DNA of 64,000 nt, from contig NZ_JAUSUD010000008.1 in NCBI RefSeq assembly GCF_030813355.1, positions 1 through 64,000 of the forward strand. Reading direction: 5' to 3'. Below the pieces are notes generated by a model. The model was given only the letters and a program-made list of their open reading frames with translations, did no database searches and was not told the origin of the DNA. Shown here piece after piece: positions 26,046 to 33,277 of the stretch; position 1 is the stretch's first letter; each line of letters begins with the position of its first letter. Source of the stretch: Metabacillus malikii (GTDB lineage Bacteria; Bacillota; Bacilli; Bacillales; Bacillaceae). The position numbers were made by a program, and so were the translations under genes.

Positions 26046-27512
26046 TTAAATACTTGTCATTATTAAATCGTTTTTATTCGGAATTTGAGGTGTAAACCAA
26101 TCAGTAATGAGTCTTGCGTTTAGTCCATGATTTTTGGCTGTATCCTTCGTTTCTTTATTTATACAAAGATATTCGATATGTTGACGTTGTAGCAAATCTG
26201 ATAAACCATATTTTCCTACACTCTTTATAAAAAATAAAACAGATGCTTTTGAAGAAAATAGAATTGCACCTGGGTTTGCATCTTCTAATTGCCGTTTAAC
26301 AATCGGGATATGTCTTTCATCAATAACACGTTGGTATACGTCTGCGTAATCATAACAACCGTAGTGATAATCAAGCATCCATATTGGTTCTGTAAGATGC
26401 TTCGGTCCAACAAGTAATAGCCGACCGTTATTTTTCATATTGTATTCTAAATGTGCGAACAACCCTATTTGTTCCAACATATGAATTGCCGTTTTACTTT
26501 TACAAAAGAGCTTTGCTTTAATCGTTCGCAAATCAATTTGATATCTTTTCAACAATGAGAAAAAGGCTGTGACAGCACCAGTAGTCATAAACAAAATCCG
26601 CTCATACGTTTCAAGCTTTTTCATAATCTCATTATCAATGTACCGTTCACTATTTTTCCACTTAGGAAACTCAATCACGTCAGCTCCATGTGCTTCTAAA
26701 GCTACAATATCGTCACGATTGTCTTCACTTCCACGAATAGCAACTACTTGTTTGCCAAACAACGGTTTTTTCTCAAACCACTTCAGCTTTTCTCTTGTTG
26801 CTACTACTTCTCCTACTAACGTTATAGCTGGGTTTGTTATATTTTCTTTCTTAACCTTTTCGCTAATTGTCGCTAATGTTCCAACAACACTTTCCTGCCT
26901 GCTCCACGTCCCCCACCTGATGACGATAACAGGTGTATTTGGCGACTTACCATGGTTAATCAAGTTTTCACAGATGTGCTGTAAATTTTTCATCGCCATA
27001 TAAAACGCCACCGTTTGAACTCCTCTTACAAGACCTTCCCAATCGATGTTCGGCATGCCATTTTTTGATTTATCATGTGCAGTTACCATTGCAAAGGAGC
27101 CCGCATAATCGCGGTGGGTTACAGGGATACCAGCATATAAAGGTGCAGCTATTCCTGATGTAATTCCAGGGACGATTGTATAAGGAATGTTATGATTCGC
27201 TAATGCTGCTGCTTCTTCACCAACTCTACCGAAGATACTAGGGTCCCCTCCCTTTAAGCGGACAACCATTTTCCCTTCACGTGCTTTTTCAATTAACATC
27301 GAGTTGATCTCTTCCTGTTTCATATAATGACGTGTCGGTAACTTTCCACAATAAATGAATTCACAGTTTGGCGAAGCGTATGTCAAAAGCTTAGGGTTCA
27401 CTAACCGGTCATATAGAATGACTTCTGCTTGCTTTATCGCCTCCTGACCCTTTACCGTAATAAGCTCACAATCTCCGGGTCCTGCACCAACTAAATATAC
27501 ACTACCTATCAT
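26046..27512 (-). CDS. nasF: uroporphyrinogen-III C-methyltransferase/synthase fusion
   Basis: A 488-aa fusion, as in B. subtilis NasF (~483 aa). Residues ~1-240 are the SAM-dependent methyltransferase (SUMT) with VYLVGAGPGDCELIT, RLKGGDPSIFGR and PGITSGIAAPLYAGIPVTHR. Residues ~250-488 are a divergent uroporphyrinogen-III synthase (HemD) domain beginning GKQVVAIRGSEDN. It makes precorrin-2 for siroheme, the cofactor of nitrite reductase NasD upstream. I use ATG 27512 behind AGGAGG; the ATG at 27518 abuts the ribosome site. Last gene of nasD-nasE-nasF. Confidence 0.93.
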   Translation of the reverse strand: MIGSVYLVGAGPGDCELITVKGQEAIKQAEVILYDRLVNPKLLTYASPNCEFIYCGKLPTRHYMKQEEINSMLIEKAREGKMVVRLKGGDPSIFGRVGEEAAALANHNIPYTIVPGITSGIAAPLYAGIPVTHRDYAGSFAMVTAHDKSKNGMPNIDWEGLVRGVQTVAFYMAMKNLQHICENLINHGKSPNTPVIVIRWGTWSRQESVVGTLATISEKVKKENITNPAITLVGEVVATREKLKWFEKKPLFGKQVVAIRGSEDNRDDIVALEAHGADVIEFPKWKNSERYIDNEIMKKLETYERILFMTTGAVTAFFSLLKRYQIDLRTIKAKLFCKSKTAIHMLEQIGLFAHLEYNMKNNGRLLLVGPKHLTEPIWMLDYHYGCYDYADVYQRVIDERHIPIVKRQLEDANPGAILFSSKASVLFFIKSVGKYGLSDLLQRQHIEYLCINKETKDTAKNHGLNARLITDWFTPQIPNKNDLIMTSI

Positions 27513-27570
27513 TCTCATCCCTCCTTGCTAGTAATAGATTGGTCGACACCGCAAGCTGAAATCTCCTCTC

Positions 27571-27894
27571 TTATAAAAGGAGAAAAACAGCATCTCCTTC
27601 AATTATCGTCATATAGGTTTTTACACAGCCGAAGTCAGGTTCTTGTACTTTTCCATCTTGCAGACAAATCTTCCAGTCGTGCATTGGACAAAAAACAAAT
27701 TCTCCACTAACGATTCCTTCACTTAAAACGCCACCCTTATGTGGACATTTATTTTCGACCGCTTTTATCTTTCCGTTTGAAAGCTTGAAAACGGCAACCT
27801 CTTTGTTTTCATCAATCCGGACAGTTTTCCCAACACGTTCTGGCAGTTCTGATACCTTTCCTACATATACTTTTGCTTTTGTTAACTCTTTCAC
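27571..27894 (-). CDS. nasE: assimilatory nitrite reductase small subunit
   Basis: A 107-aa NirD-type Rieske [2Fe-2S] protein: CPHKGGVL and CPMHDWKIC supply the Cys-His ligands (C-x-H and C-x2-H). It is the partner of NasD in NADH-dependent reduction of nitrite to ammonium in the cytosol. The start is GTG 27894, eight bases after AGGAGG. It lies 45 bp after nasD and upstream of nasF, the gene order of the B. subtilis nasDEF segment. No membrane segment. Confidence 0.95.
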   Translation of the reverse strand: MKELTKAKVYVGKVSELPERVGKTVRIDENKEVAVFKLSNGKIKAVENKCPHKGGVLSEGIVSGEFVFCPMHDWKICLQDGKVQEPDFGCVKTYMTIIEGDAVFLLL

Positions 27895-27939
27895 GACACA
27901 TTCCTCCTAGGCGATTTACTTACTCTTATTGATTTGCAA

Positions 27940-30354
27940 CTAAGACATGCTTACAGTTTCAAATAAAGCTTGCCTTGTCTTATTACTTTCAATAATTTCT
28001 TTCCAAGGATCGCTATAAACTGATAATGCCTCTTCAATACGTGCATTCAGCTCTTTACGCAGGTTTTTGTCGTCTAGGATCGATTTGACATGGTCTAAGC
28101 CAACACGGTCAATCCATGCAGAAGTTCTTTCAAGGTAATTGGCTGTTTCACGGTAATATTGTAAATAGGCACCTGTAATTTCTATTGCCTCTTCATCCGT
28201 TTTCACTTTGTACAATAAATCTCCGCCGCGGACATGTGTACCTCCATTCCCGCCGATATAAATTTCCCAACCTCCATCTATTCCAATAAATCCAATATCT
28301 TTAAATCCGGATTCTGCACAGCTTCTCGGACAAGCTGACACAGCCATTTTCACTTTATGCGGTGTTTGCAAGCCTTCAAATTTCTTTTCTAATAAAATAC
28401 CTAACCCGATGGAGTCTTGTGTGCCGAATCGGCAAAATTGTTCACCTACACAAGTTTTAACGGTACGGAGTGATTTACCATATGCAAATCCTGAAGGCAT
28501 CTCAAGCTCTTCCCACACTTTAGGGAGGTCATCTTTTTTCACACCGAGTAAGTCAATCCGTTGCCCACCAGTAACTTTTACTAACGGAATCTTAAATTTT
28601 TCGACGACGTCAGCAATGCGGCGTAAATCTTTAGCATTTGTCACACCGCCATACATTCTCGGTACGACTGAATAAGTGCCATCTTTTTGAATATTGGCAT
28701 GCATTCTTTCGTTTACAAAACGTGACTCTCTTTCATCTACATAGTCTTTCGGGTTTACCATTCCAAGATAATAGTTAAGAGCAGGGCGACATTTTGAACA
28801 GCCCTCATCAGAGTTCCACCCAAGCACATTCATGACTTCCTTGATATGTGTTAATCCTTTCATTTTGATTTCCTCTACTACTTCATCTCTTGATAATGTC
28901 GTACAACTGCAAATTGCTTCTTTTTGTGACAGTCCATCAAATTCTGAACCAAGTGTAAGCTGTAGGACGTCAGCCACTAATGGTTTACAGCCTCCACAGG
29001 AGCGGGAAGCACTTGTACATGCTTTAATATCATCAACCGTTGTACAACCTTTATCACGGATCGCTTGAATAATTGCCCCTTTTGAGACACCGTTACAGCC
29101 GCAAATCACTTCATCGTCACTCATTGTAGCAACAAGACTTGCACCTGCATCTTCCCCAATTGGTTGTAAAATTGAGATTTTCTCAGTATCGGAAATATCT
29201 GCACCTTTTTTTATCATTGAAAATAGACGGTTACCTTCCTTGCTATCTCCAAACAAGACAGCTCCGACAATTTTATTATTTTGGAGGACTATTTTCTTGT
29301 AGATGCCGTCTTGTTCATCAAAGATTTTCAGTGACTTCTTATCCTCACCTTCGATAAAGTCACCTGCTGAAAATACTTCAACACCCGAAACCTTCAATTG
29401 TGTAGATAAAACAGACCCTTTATATGGTGCTGTTTCCTTTTCACAAATATGATGAGCTAGGACCTTTGCTTGTTCATACAGAGGAGCAACAAGTCCGTAT
29501 GGAATCCCATTATGTTCAGCGCATTCTCCAACAGCGTAAACATTCGGTATGTTTGTTTGTAAATAATCATTAACGATGATTCCTCTGTTAACAGCAATCC
29601 CACTTTGTCGTGCAAGCTCAATATTCGGCTTAATACCTACTGCCATCACGACAAGATCTGCTTCTAGTGTTGTACCGTCTTGAAATAAAAGACCTTCTAC
29701 ACGATTTTCACCATATATTTCTTTCGTACTTGCCTCTAATAAAAACTTCATTCCTTGATTTTCTAATTCCTTTTGTAATAGCTTTCCAGCTGTTTCATCT
29801 AATTGCCGCTCCATTAACGTTGGAGCAATATGAATGACTGTGACATCCATTCCTAAATTTAACAGTCCCCGTGCAGCTTCTAAACCTAATAATCCCCCAC
29901 CAATTACAGCTGCCTTTTTATACTTTTTTGAAGCTTCAAGCATTATATCTGTATCTTTAATATCACGGAAAGCCGTTACACCTTCTTTATCCGCACCCGG
30001 AAGCGGCAAAATAAATGGGACCGAGCCTGTTGCAACGATGACTTCATCATAGGGAACCATTCTGCCCTTATCAGAAATAACGACTTTTCTTTCCTGGTCA
30101 ATTTTTGTTACCGTTTCAGAAGTATATAATGTAATATGATGTTCCTCGTACCAAGCCCAATCATTTAAGGTAATATCACTCACATTTGTGTCTCCTTGCA
30201 ACACCTTTGATAACAGAATTCTATTGTAGTTCGGATGTGGCTCACTTCCGAAAATTGTGATTTCAAATGTATCATTTGTAATTTTTAGAATTTCCTCAAC
30301 TGCTCGCACACCGGCCATTCCGTTTCCGATTAAAACTAGACTCTTTTTCTTCAC
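27940..30354 (-). CDS. nasD: assimilatory nitrite reductase large subunit
   Basis: An 804-aa NirB-type enzyme reducing nitrite to ammonium with NAD(P)H. In order: FAD domain (IGNGMAGVRAVEEI), NAD domain (AVIGGGLLGLEAARG, ~residue 147), two BFD-like [2Fe-2S] domains (CGCNGVSKGAI with CGGCKP, then CSCTTLSRDEVV with CSKCRP), and the sulfite/nitrite reductase half. The 4Fe-4S-siroheme ligands are CVGEQFC and CPRSC (~residues 640-680), all present. The start is GTG 30354, eight bases after GGGAGG. It has its own TnrA box and promoter, so it is not solely dependent on nasB. Confidence 0.96.
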   Translation of the reverse strand: MKKKSLVLIGNGMAGVRAVEEILKITNDTFEITIFGSEPHPNYNRILLSKVLQGDTNVSDITLNDWAWYEEHHITLYTSETVTKIDQERKVVISDKGRMVPYDEVIVATGSVPFILPLPGADKEGVTAFRDIKDTDIMLEASKKYKKAAVIGGGLLGLEAARGLLNLGMDVTVIHIAPTLMERQLDETAGKLLQKELENQGMKFLLEASTKEIYGENRVEGLLFQDGTTLEADLVVMAVGIKPNIELARQSGIAVNRGIIVNDYLQTNIPNVYAVGECAEHNGIPYGLVAPLYEQAKVLAHHICEKETAPYKGSVLSTQLKVSGVEVFSAGDFIEGEDKKSLKIFDEQDGIYKKIVLQNNKIVGAVLFGDSKEGNRLFSMIKKGADISDTEKISILQPIGEDAGASLVATMSDDEVICGCNGVSKGAIIQAIRDKGCTTVDDIKACTSASRSCGGCKPLVADVLQLTLGSEFDGLSQKEAICSCTTLSRDEVVEEIKMKGLTHIKEVMNVLGWNSDEGCSKCRPALNYYLGMVNPKDYVDERESRFVNERMHANIQKDGTYSVVPRMYGGVTNAKDLRRIADVVEKFKIPLVKVTGGQRIDLLGVKKDDLPKVWEELEMPSGFAYGKSLRTVKTCVGEQFCRFGTQDSIGLGILLEKKFEGLQTPHKVKMAVSACPRSCAESGFKDIGFIGIDGGWEIYIGGNGGTHVRGGDLLYKVKTDEEAIEITGAYLQYYRETANYLERTSAWIDRVGLDHVKSILDDKNLRKELNARIEEALSVYSDPWKEIIESNKTRQALFETVSMS

Positions 30355-30384
30355 CGACGTTTCCTCCCCCTGAAAGTTTCCTTT

Positions 30385-30390
30385 ACTATA
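30385..30390 (-). promoter_or_regulatory. -10 element of the nasD promoter
   Basis: TATAGT on the minus strand preceded by TG one base upstream (TGCTATAGT), an extended -10. Predicted start is near 30378. No good -35 hexamer is at the right place, consistent with activation by TnrA bound to the site centred about 50 bp upstream. Confidence 0.65.
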
Positions 30391-30393
30391 GCA

Positions 30394-30415
30394 TGTAAAA
30401 TTGAAACATTTTACA
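30394..30415. promoter_or_regulatory. 22-bp inverted repeat over the nasD core promoter
   Basis: Arms TGTAAAAT and ATTTTACA are perfect inverted repeats around a six-base spacer, centred about -26 from the inferred start, immediately upstream of the -10. This placement suits a repressor. The regulator is unknown; it does not fit the TnrA consensus. A looser TATAAAA/TTTTATA pair with the same 22-bp geometry is at 35776-35797 over the nasA promoter. Confidence 0.55.
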
Positions 30416-30419
30416 TTGA

Positions 30420-30436
30420 TGTTAGATTATCTAACA
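30420..30436. promoter_or_regulatory. TnrA/GlnR box of nasD
   Basis: TGTTAGATTATCTAACA is a perfect palindrome matching TGTNA-N7-TNACA. Its centre, 30428, is about 50 bp upstream of the start inferred from the -10 at 30385-30390, the spacing used by TnrA as an activator. Confidence 0.9.
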
Positions 30437-30464
30437 TGGTTTTTACCAATTGGGCTTCCTCTAA

Positions 30465-30595
30465 GTAATAGGTTGTTTTCGTAAACATCGATACTTTTTA
30501 CTGAGCTGTCGTTTAGAGTTGTTCTCCCCTTGCATTGCTCCCTATCTGCGGGGCTCCTGTCAGCAATTCCCCCTTCAAAAGGTTTCAAGCTTTTA
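30465..30595 (-). repeat. degenerate copy of the interspersed repeat
   Basis: GTTTTCGTAAACAT, then ACTGAGCTGTCGTTTAGAGTT, TCTCC and GCGGGGCTCCTGT align with the left arm of the full copy at 32907. The conserved core (GTCACCTCCCTACGAT and GATGGGCAAGCCGCC) is absent. Sits between nasC and nasD, beside the nasC terminator. Confidence 0.65.
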
Positions 30596-30608
30596 ATTAG
30601 AGATAAAT

Positions 30609-30656
30609 AAAAAACTCCTTAAACGCTATCGTACAAGCGATTTCAAGGAGTTTTTT
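30609..30656 (-). terminator. intrinsic terminator of nasB-nasC
   Basis: ACTCCTT and AAGGAGT, plus inner CGCT/AGCG pairs, form a long interrupted stem with T-runs, about 40 bp past the nasC stop. It separates the nasB-nasC transcript from the separately promoted nasD-nasE-nasF. Confidence 0.85.
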
Positions 30657-30694
30657 ATCAGGTCGTTCTAACCTCTCTCTGTTTATTTGTTTTG

Positions 30695-32827
30695 TTAAAC
30701 CGGGGTCACTTTTACAGCACTTACTTTAAAGCCTGGCATCTTGCACGATGGGTCGAGTTCTTCGCCGACTAACATATTAACATTTTGTCTATCATCCCAA
30801 TGGAATGGGACAAATACCGTATCTTGTCTTATCTTCTCTGACCATTTACTTCTAACAACGATACTTCCCCGCTTTGAGATAACTGAAACGAGGCAATTGT
30901 TTTCGATATTGTATTTCTTTGCAGTTGTAGGATGAATTTCTAAGTAGGATTCAAAGTTTCTCGCGGCTAGTGATGCACTTTTCCTCGTTTGAACTCCTGT
31001 TAAATAATGTGACACCACTCTACCTGTTGTTAAATACAACGGAAATTCTTTAGTTGGTTTTTCCTTTGGAATTTCGGAGTGATTTGTAACGATTGTCATC
31101 TTCGCTTTGCCATCTTGATGTGCGAATGACGTCTTGAACACTGTATCCGTACCTTTATGTTGTAAAGTCGGACATGGCCATAGAACACCTTGTTCCTTTC
31201 GAATCCGTTCATACGTAATCCCGTAATAATCAGCAATTCCACCTTTACTTGCTATCCGAAGCTCATTAAAAATATCCTCAGGCTTTGTATAGGAAAAGTA
31301 TTGTTCCTTTCCGAGTGCTTTCGCAATATCACAAATAATTTGCCAATCATGCTTTGCTTCCCCAGGACACTTACGGCTTGCTTCCCTTAGAATAACTCTG
31401 CCTTCTAGGTTCGTCATCGTTCCTTCATCTTCCAAATATGATGAGGCCGGTAAAATGAGGTCTGCATATTGGGCAGTTTCTGAAATAAATAAGTCCACTG
31501 CTACAAGGAAATCCAATTTTTTTAATGCACGTTTCACGAAATTTGCATTCGGGTTTGAGACAACCGGATTTGAACACATAAGGAGCATCCCTTTAATCTC
31601 GCCCTCGTCAATCTTCTGGAACATCTCAAATGCTGATACTCCTTTACGAGGTAATTCATCTTTGCTTACTCCCCAAACTGACGCGATATACTCTCGATGC
31701 TGTTCATTCTCAATTGAGCGATAACCTGGCAATTGGTCTGCCTTCTGCCCATGTTCTCGTGCTCCTTGCCCATTGCCTTGCCCTGTAATTGCTCCATAGC
31801 CACAGTACTGTTTTCCGATTTTGCCCGTTGCAATGATCATATTCAGAAGGTTTCTTACCGCAGCAGTACCATCAATTTGTTGTTCAACACCTCTTGCAGT
31901 AAAGAGCATTCCTGTTTCTTCACTACCAAACTTCATTGCCGCTTTGCGAATATGCTCAAGCGGTACACCCGTCATGTCTTCAATTTCAACTAAAGATAAC
32001 GATGCTACATAGTCTGCCACCTCATTAAATCCTGTTGCCCGTTGCTCGATAAATGAATGATCAACTAGATTTTCCTCAATGAGGACCTTTAACATTCCAT
32101 TTGCTAGCGCTGCATCCATACCTGGCTTAACTTGCAGGTGCAAATCAGCAATTTGTGTTGTCGCTGTTTCTCGAGGGTCTATCGCAATAATATATGCGCC
32201 ATTCTCCTTCGCCTTTTCAAAGTAAGGCATAATTGTCGGCTGACATTCAGCAATGTTCGTACCAGCCAAAATGATGACGCGTGTTTGCGGAATTTCAGAT
32301 AAGGGCATCGTTAACCCACGATCTAAACCGAATGTTTGATTTGCTGCGGTTGCTGCAGCAGACATACATAAGCGGCCATTATAATCAATATACGGAGTCT
32401 TTAATGCCACTCTTGCAAATTTCCCCAATATATAAGCTTCTTCATTTGTTATCGAGGCACTGCCATATACAGATAGGGCATCATTTCCATCTTTTGCTTG
32501 AATCTTCGAAAACCTCTCTTTAATAATCATTAATGCTTCATCCCAAGAAATTCGTACAAAATCTCCATCTACTTTTAACAACGGGTATTTTATCCGCTCA
32601 TGATGGATTGCATGCTGATAAGCATTCATTCCCTTTATACAAATCCTTCCCATAGAGGTTGGATTATCCACACCAACTGTCGTATACTTTTTACGCGAAA
32701 CAACTGACTGTTCAACTAATTGCATTTTACATTGCATACTACAAAACGGACATTGTGTATCATAAACCTTTTCAGATTGAACCTCTTGTTGCTTCTTACG
32801 AAAATACTTTAATAATAAGTCAGTCAA
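30695..32827 (-). CDS. nasC: assimilatory nitrate reductase catalytic subunit
   Basis: A 710-aa molybdopterin (bis-MGD) oxidoreductase, the same length as B. subtilis NasC, that reduces nitrate to nitrite in the cytosol. The N-terminal 4Fe-4S ligands are CPFCSMQC and a fourth Cys in GRICIKGMNAYQ. The central Mo-bisMGD domain has GRLCMSAAATAANQ and GMLLMCSNPVVSNP, and the C-terminal cofactor domain begins FPLYLTTGRVVSHY. The start is a TTG at 32827, judged from similarity to the B. subtilis N-terminus (M-T-x-x-LL-YFR); no better start exists. It follows nasB across a 450-bp repeat-filled gap. Confidence 0.95.
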   Translation of the reverse strand: MTDLLLKYFRKKQQEVQSEKVYDTQCPFCSMQCKMQLVEQSVVSRKKYTTVGVDNPTSMGRICIKGMNAYQHAIHHERIKYPLLKVDGDFVRISWDEALMIIKERFSKIQAKDGNDALSVYGSASITNEEAYILGKFARVALKTPYIDYNGRLCMSAAATAANQTFGLDRGLTMPLSEIPQTRVIILAGTNIAECQPTIMPYFEKAKENGAYIIAIDPRETATTQIADLHLQVKPGMDAALANGMLKVLIEENLVDHSFIEQRATGFNEVADYVASLSLVEIEDMTGVPLEHIRKAAMKFGSEETGMLFTARGVEQQIDGTAAVRNLLNMIIATGKIGKQYCGYGAITGQGNGQGAREHGQKADQLPGYRSIENEQHREYIASVWGVSKDELPRKGVSAFEMFQKIDEGEIKGMLLMCSNPVVSNPNANFVKRALKKLDFLVAVDLFISETAQYADLILPASSYLEDEGTMTNLEGRVILREASRKCPGEAKHDWQIICDIAKALGKEQYFSYTKPEDIFNELRIASKGGIADYYGITYERIRKEQGVLWPCPTLQHKGTDTVFKTSFAHQDGKAKMTIVTNHSEIPKEKPTKEFPLYLTTGRVVSHYLTGVQTRKSASLAARNFESYLEIHPTTAKKYNIENNCLVSVISKRGSIVVRSKWSEKIRQDTVFVPFHWDDRQNVNMLVGEELDPSCKMPGFKVSAVKVTPV

Positions 32828-32884
32828 AATTCCTCACCCTAACATAACAATCTAGTAAATTTTTTACAAAGCATCTTTATACTT

Positions 32885-33262
32885 GGCTGGCTGTTTTCGT
32901 TTATAATGTTGCTTTTAACTGAGTTGTCGTTTAGAGTTTATTTCCGCTACAGTGCTCGCTTTCCGCGGGGTGGGTGCTGAGCCTGTCTAGCTTCGGCGGC
33001 TACCTGTTAACAAACTTCAGGTCACCTCCCTACGATAAGTCATCATCGATTCGTCCAAGGACTCATCGTGATTCCTAAATCTTTAGTCGATGCCCCTCCA
33101 GTTTGTACGTCGATGGGCAAGCCGCCTACGCTTTTCGAATTCCTCAGCGCAAACGCCTGCGGGGTCTCAGCTCTCCCACTCATCCCGCAGGAGTCTCGCA
33201 CTTCCGCTCCAACAAACCCTTAAAAAGGTTAGTGTAAAAAGCCACAATCTTTTAGAAATGAG
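32885..33262 (-). repeat. full copy of a ~353-bp nested interspersed repeat (copy A)
   Basis: Positions 32907-33259 align end to end with 44797-45149. Read on the minus strand, an outer arm with GCGAGACTCCTGCGGGATGA and CCCCGCAGGCG (complementary blocks) and a second outer arm with CACCCCGCGGAAAGCGAGC flank a ~132-bp core. The core is bounded by inverted 7-mers GGCGGCT (32995-33001) and AGCCGCC (33120-33126) and holds an AGGGAGGTGACCTGAAG block. It occupies almost the whole nasB-nasC gap. No protein-coding capacity is credible. The outer sequence is of a type I recall from many Bacillaceae genomes. Confidence 0.88.
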
Positions 33263-33277
33263 CCTTTAGAAAAAACC

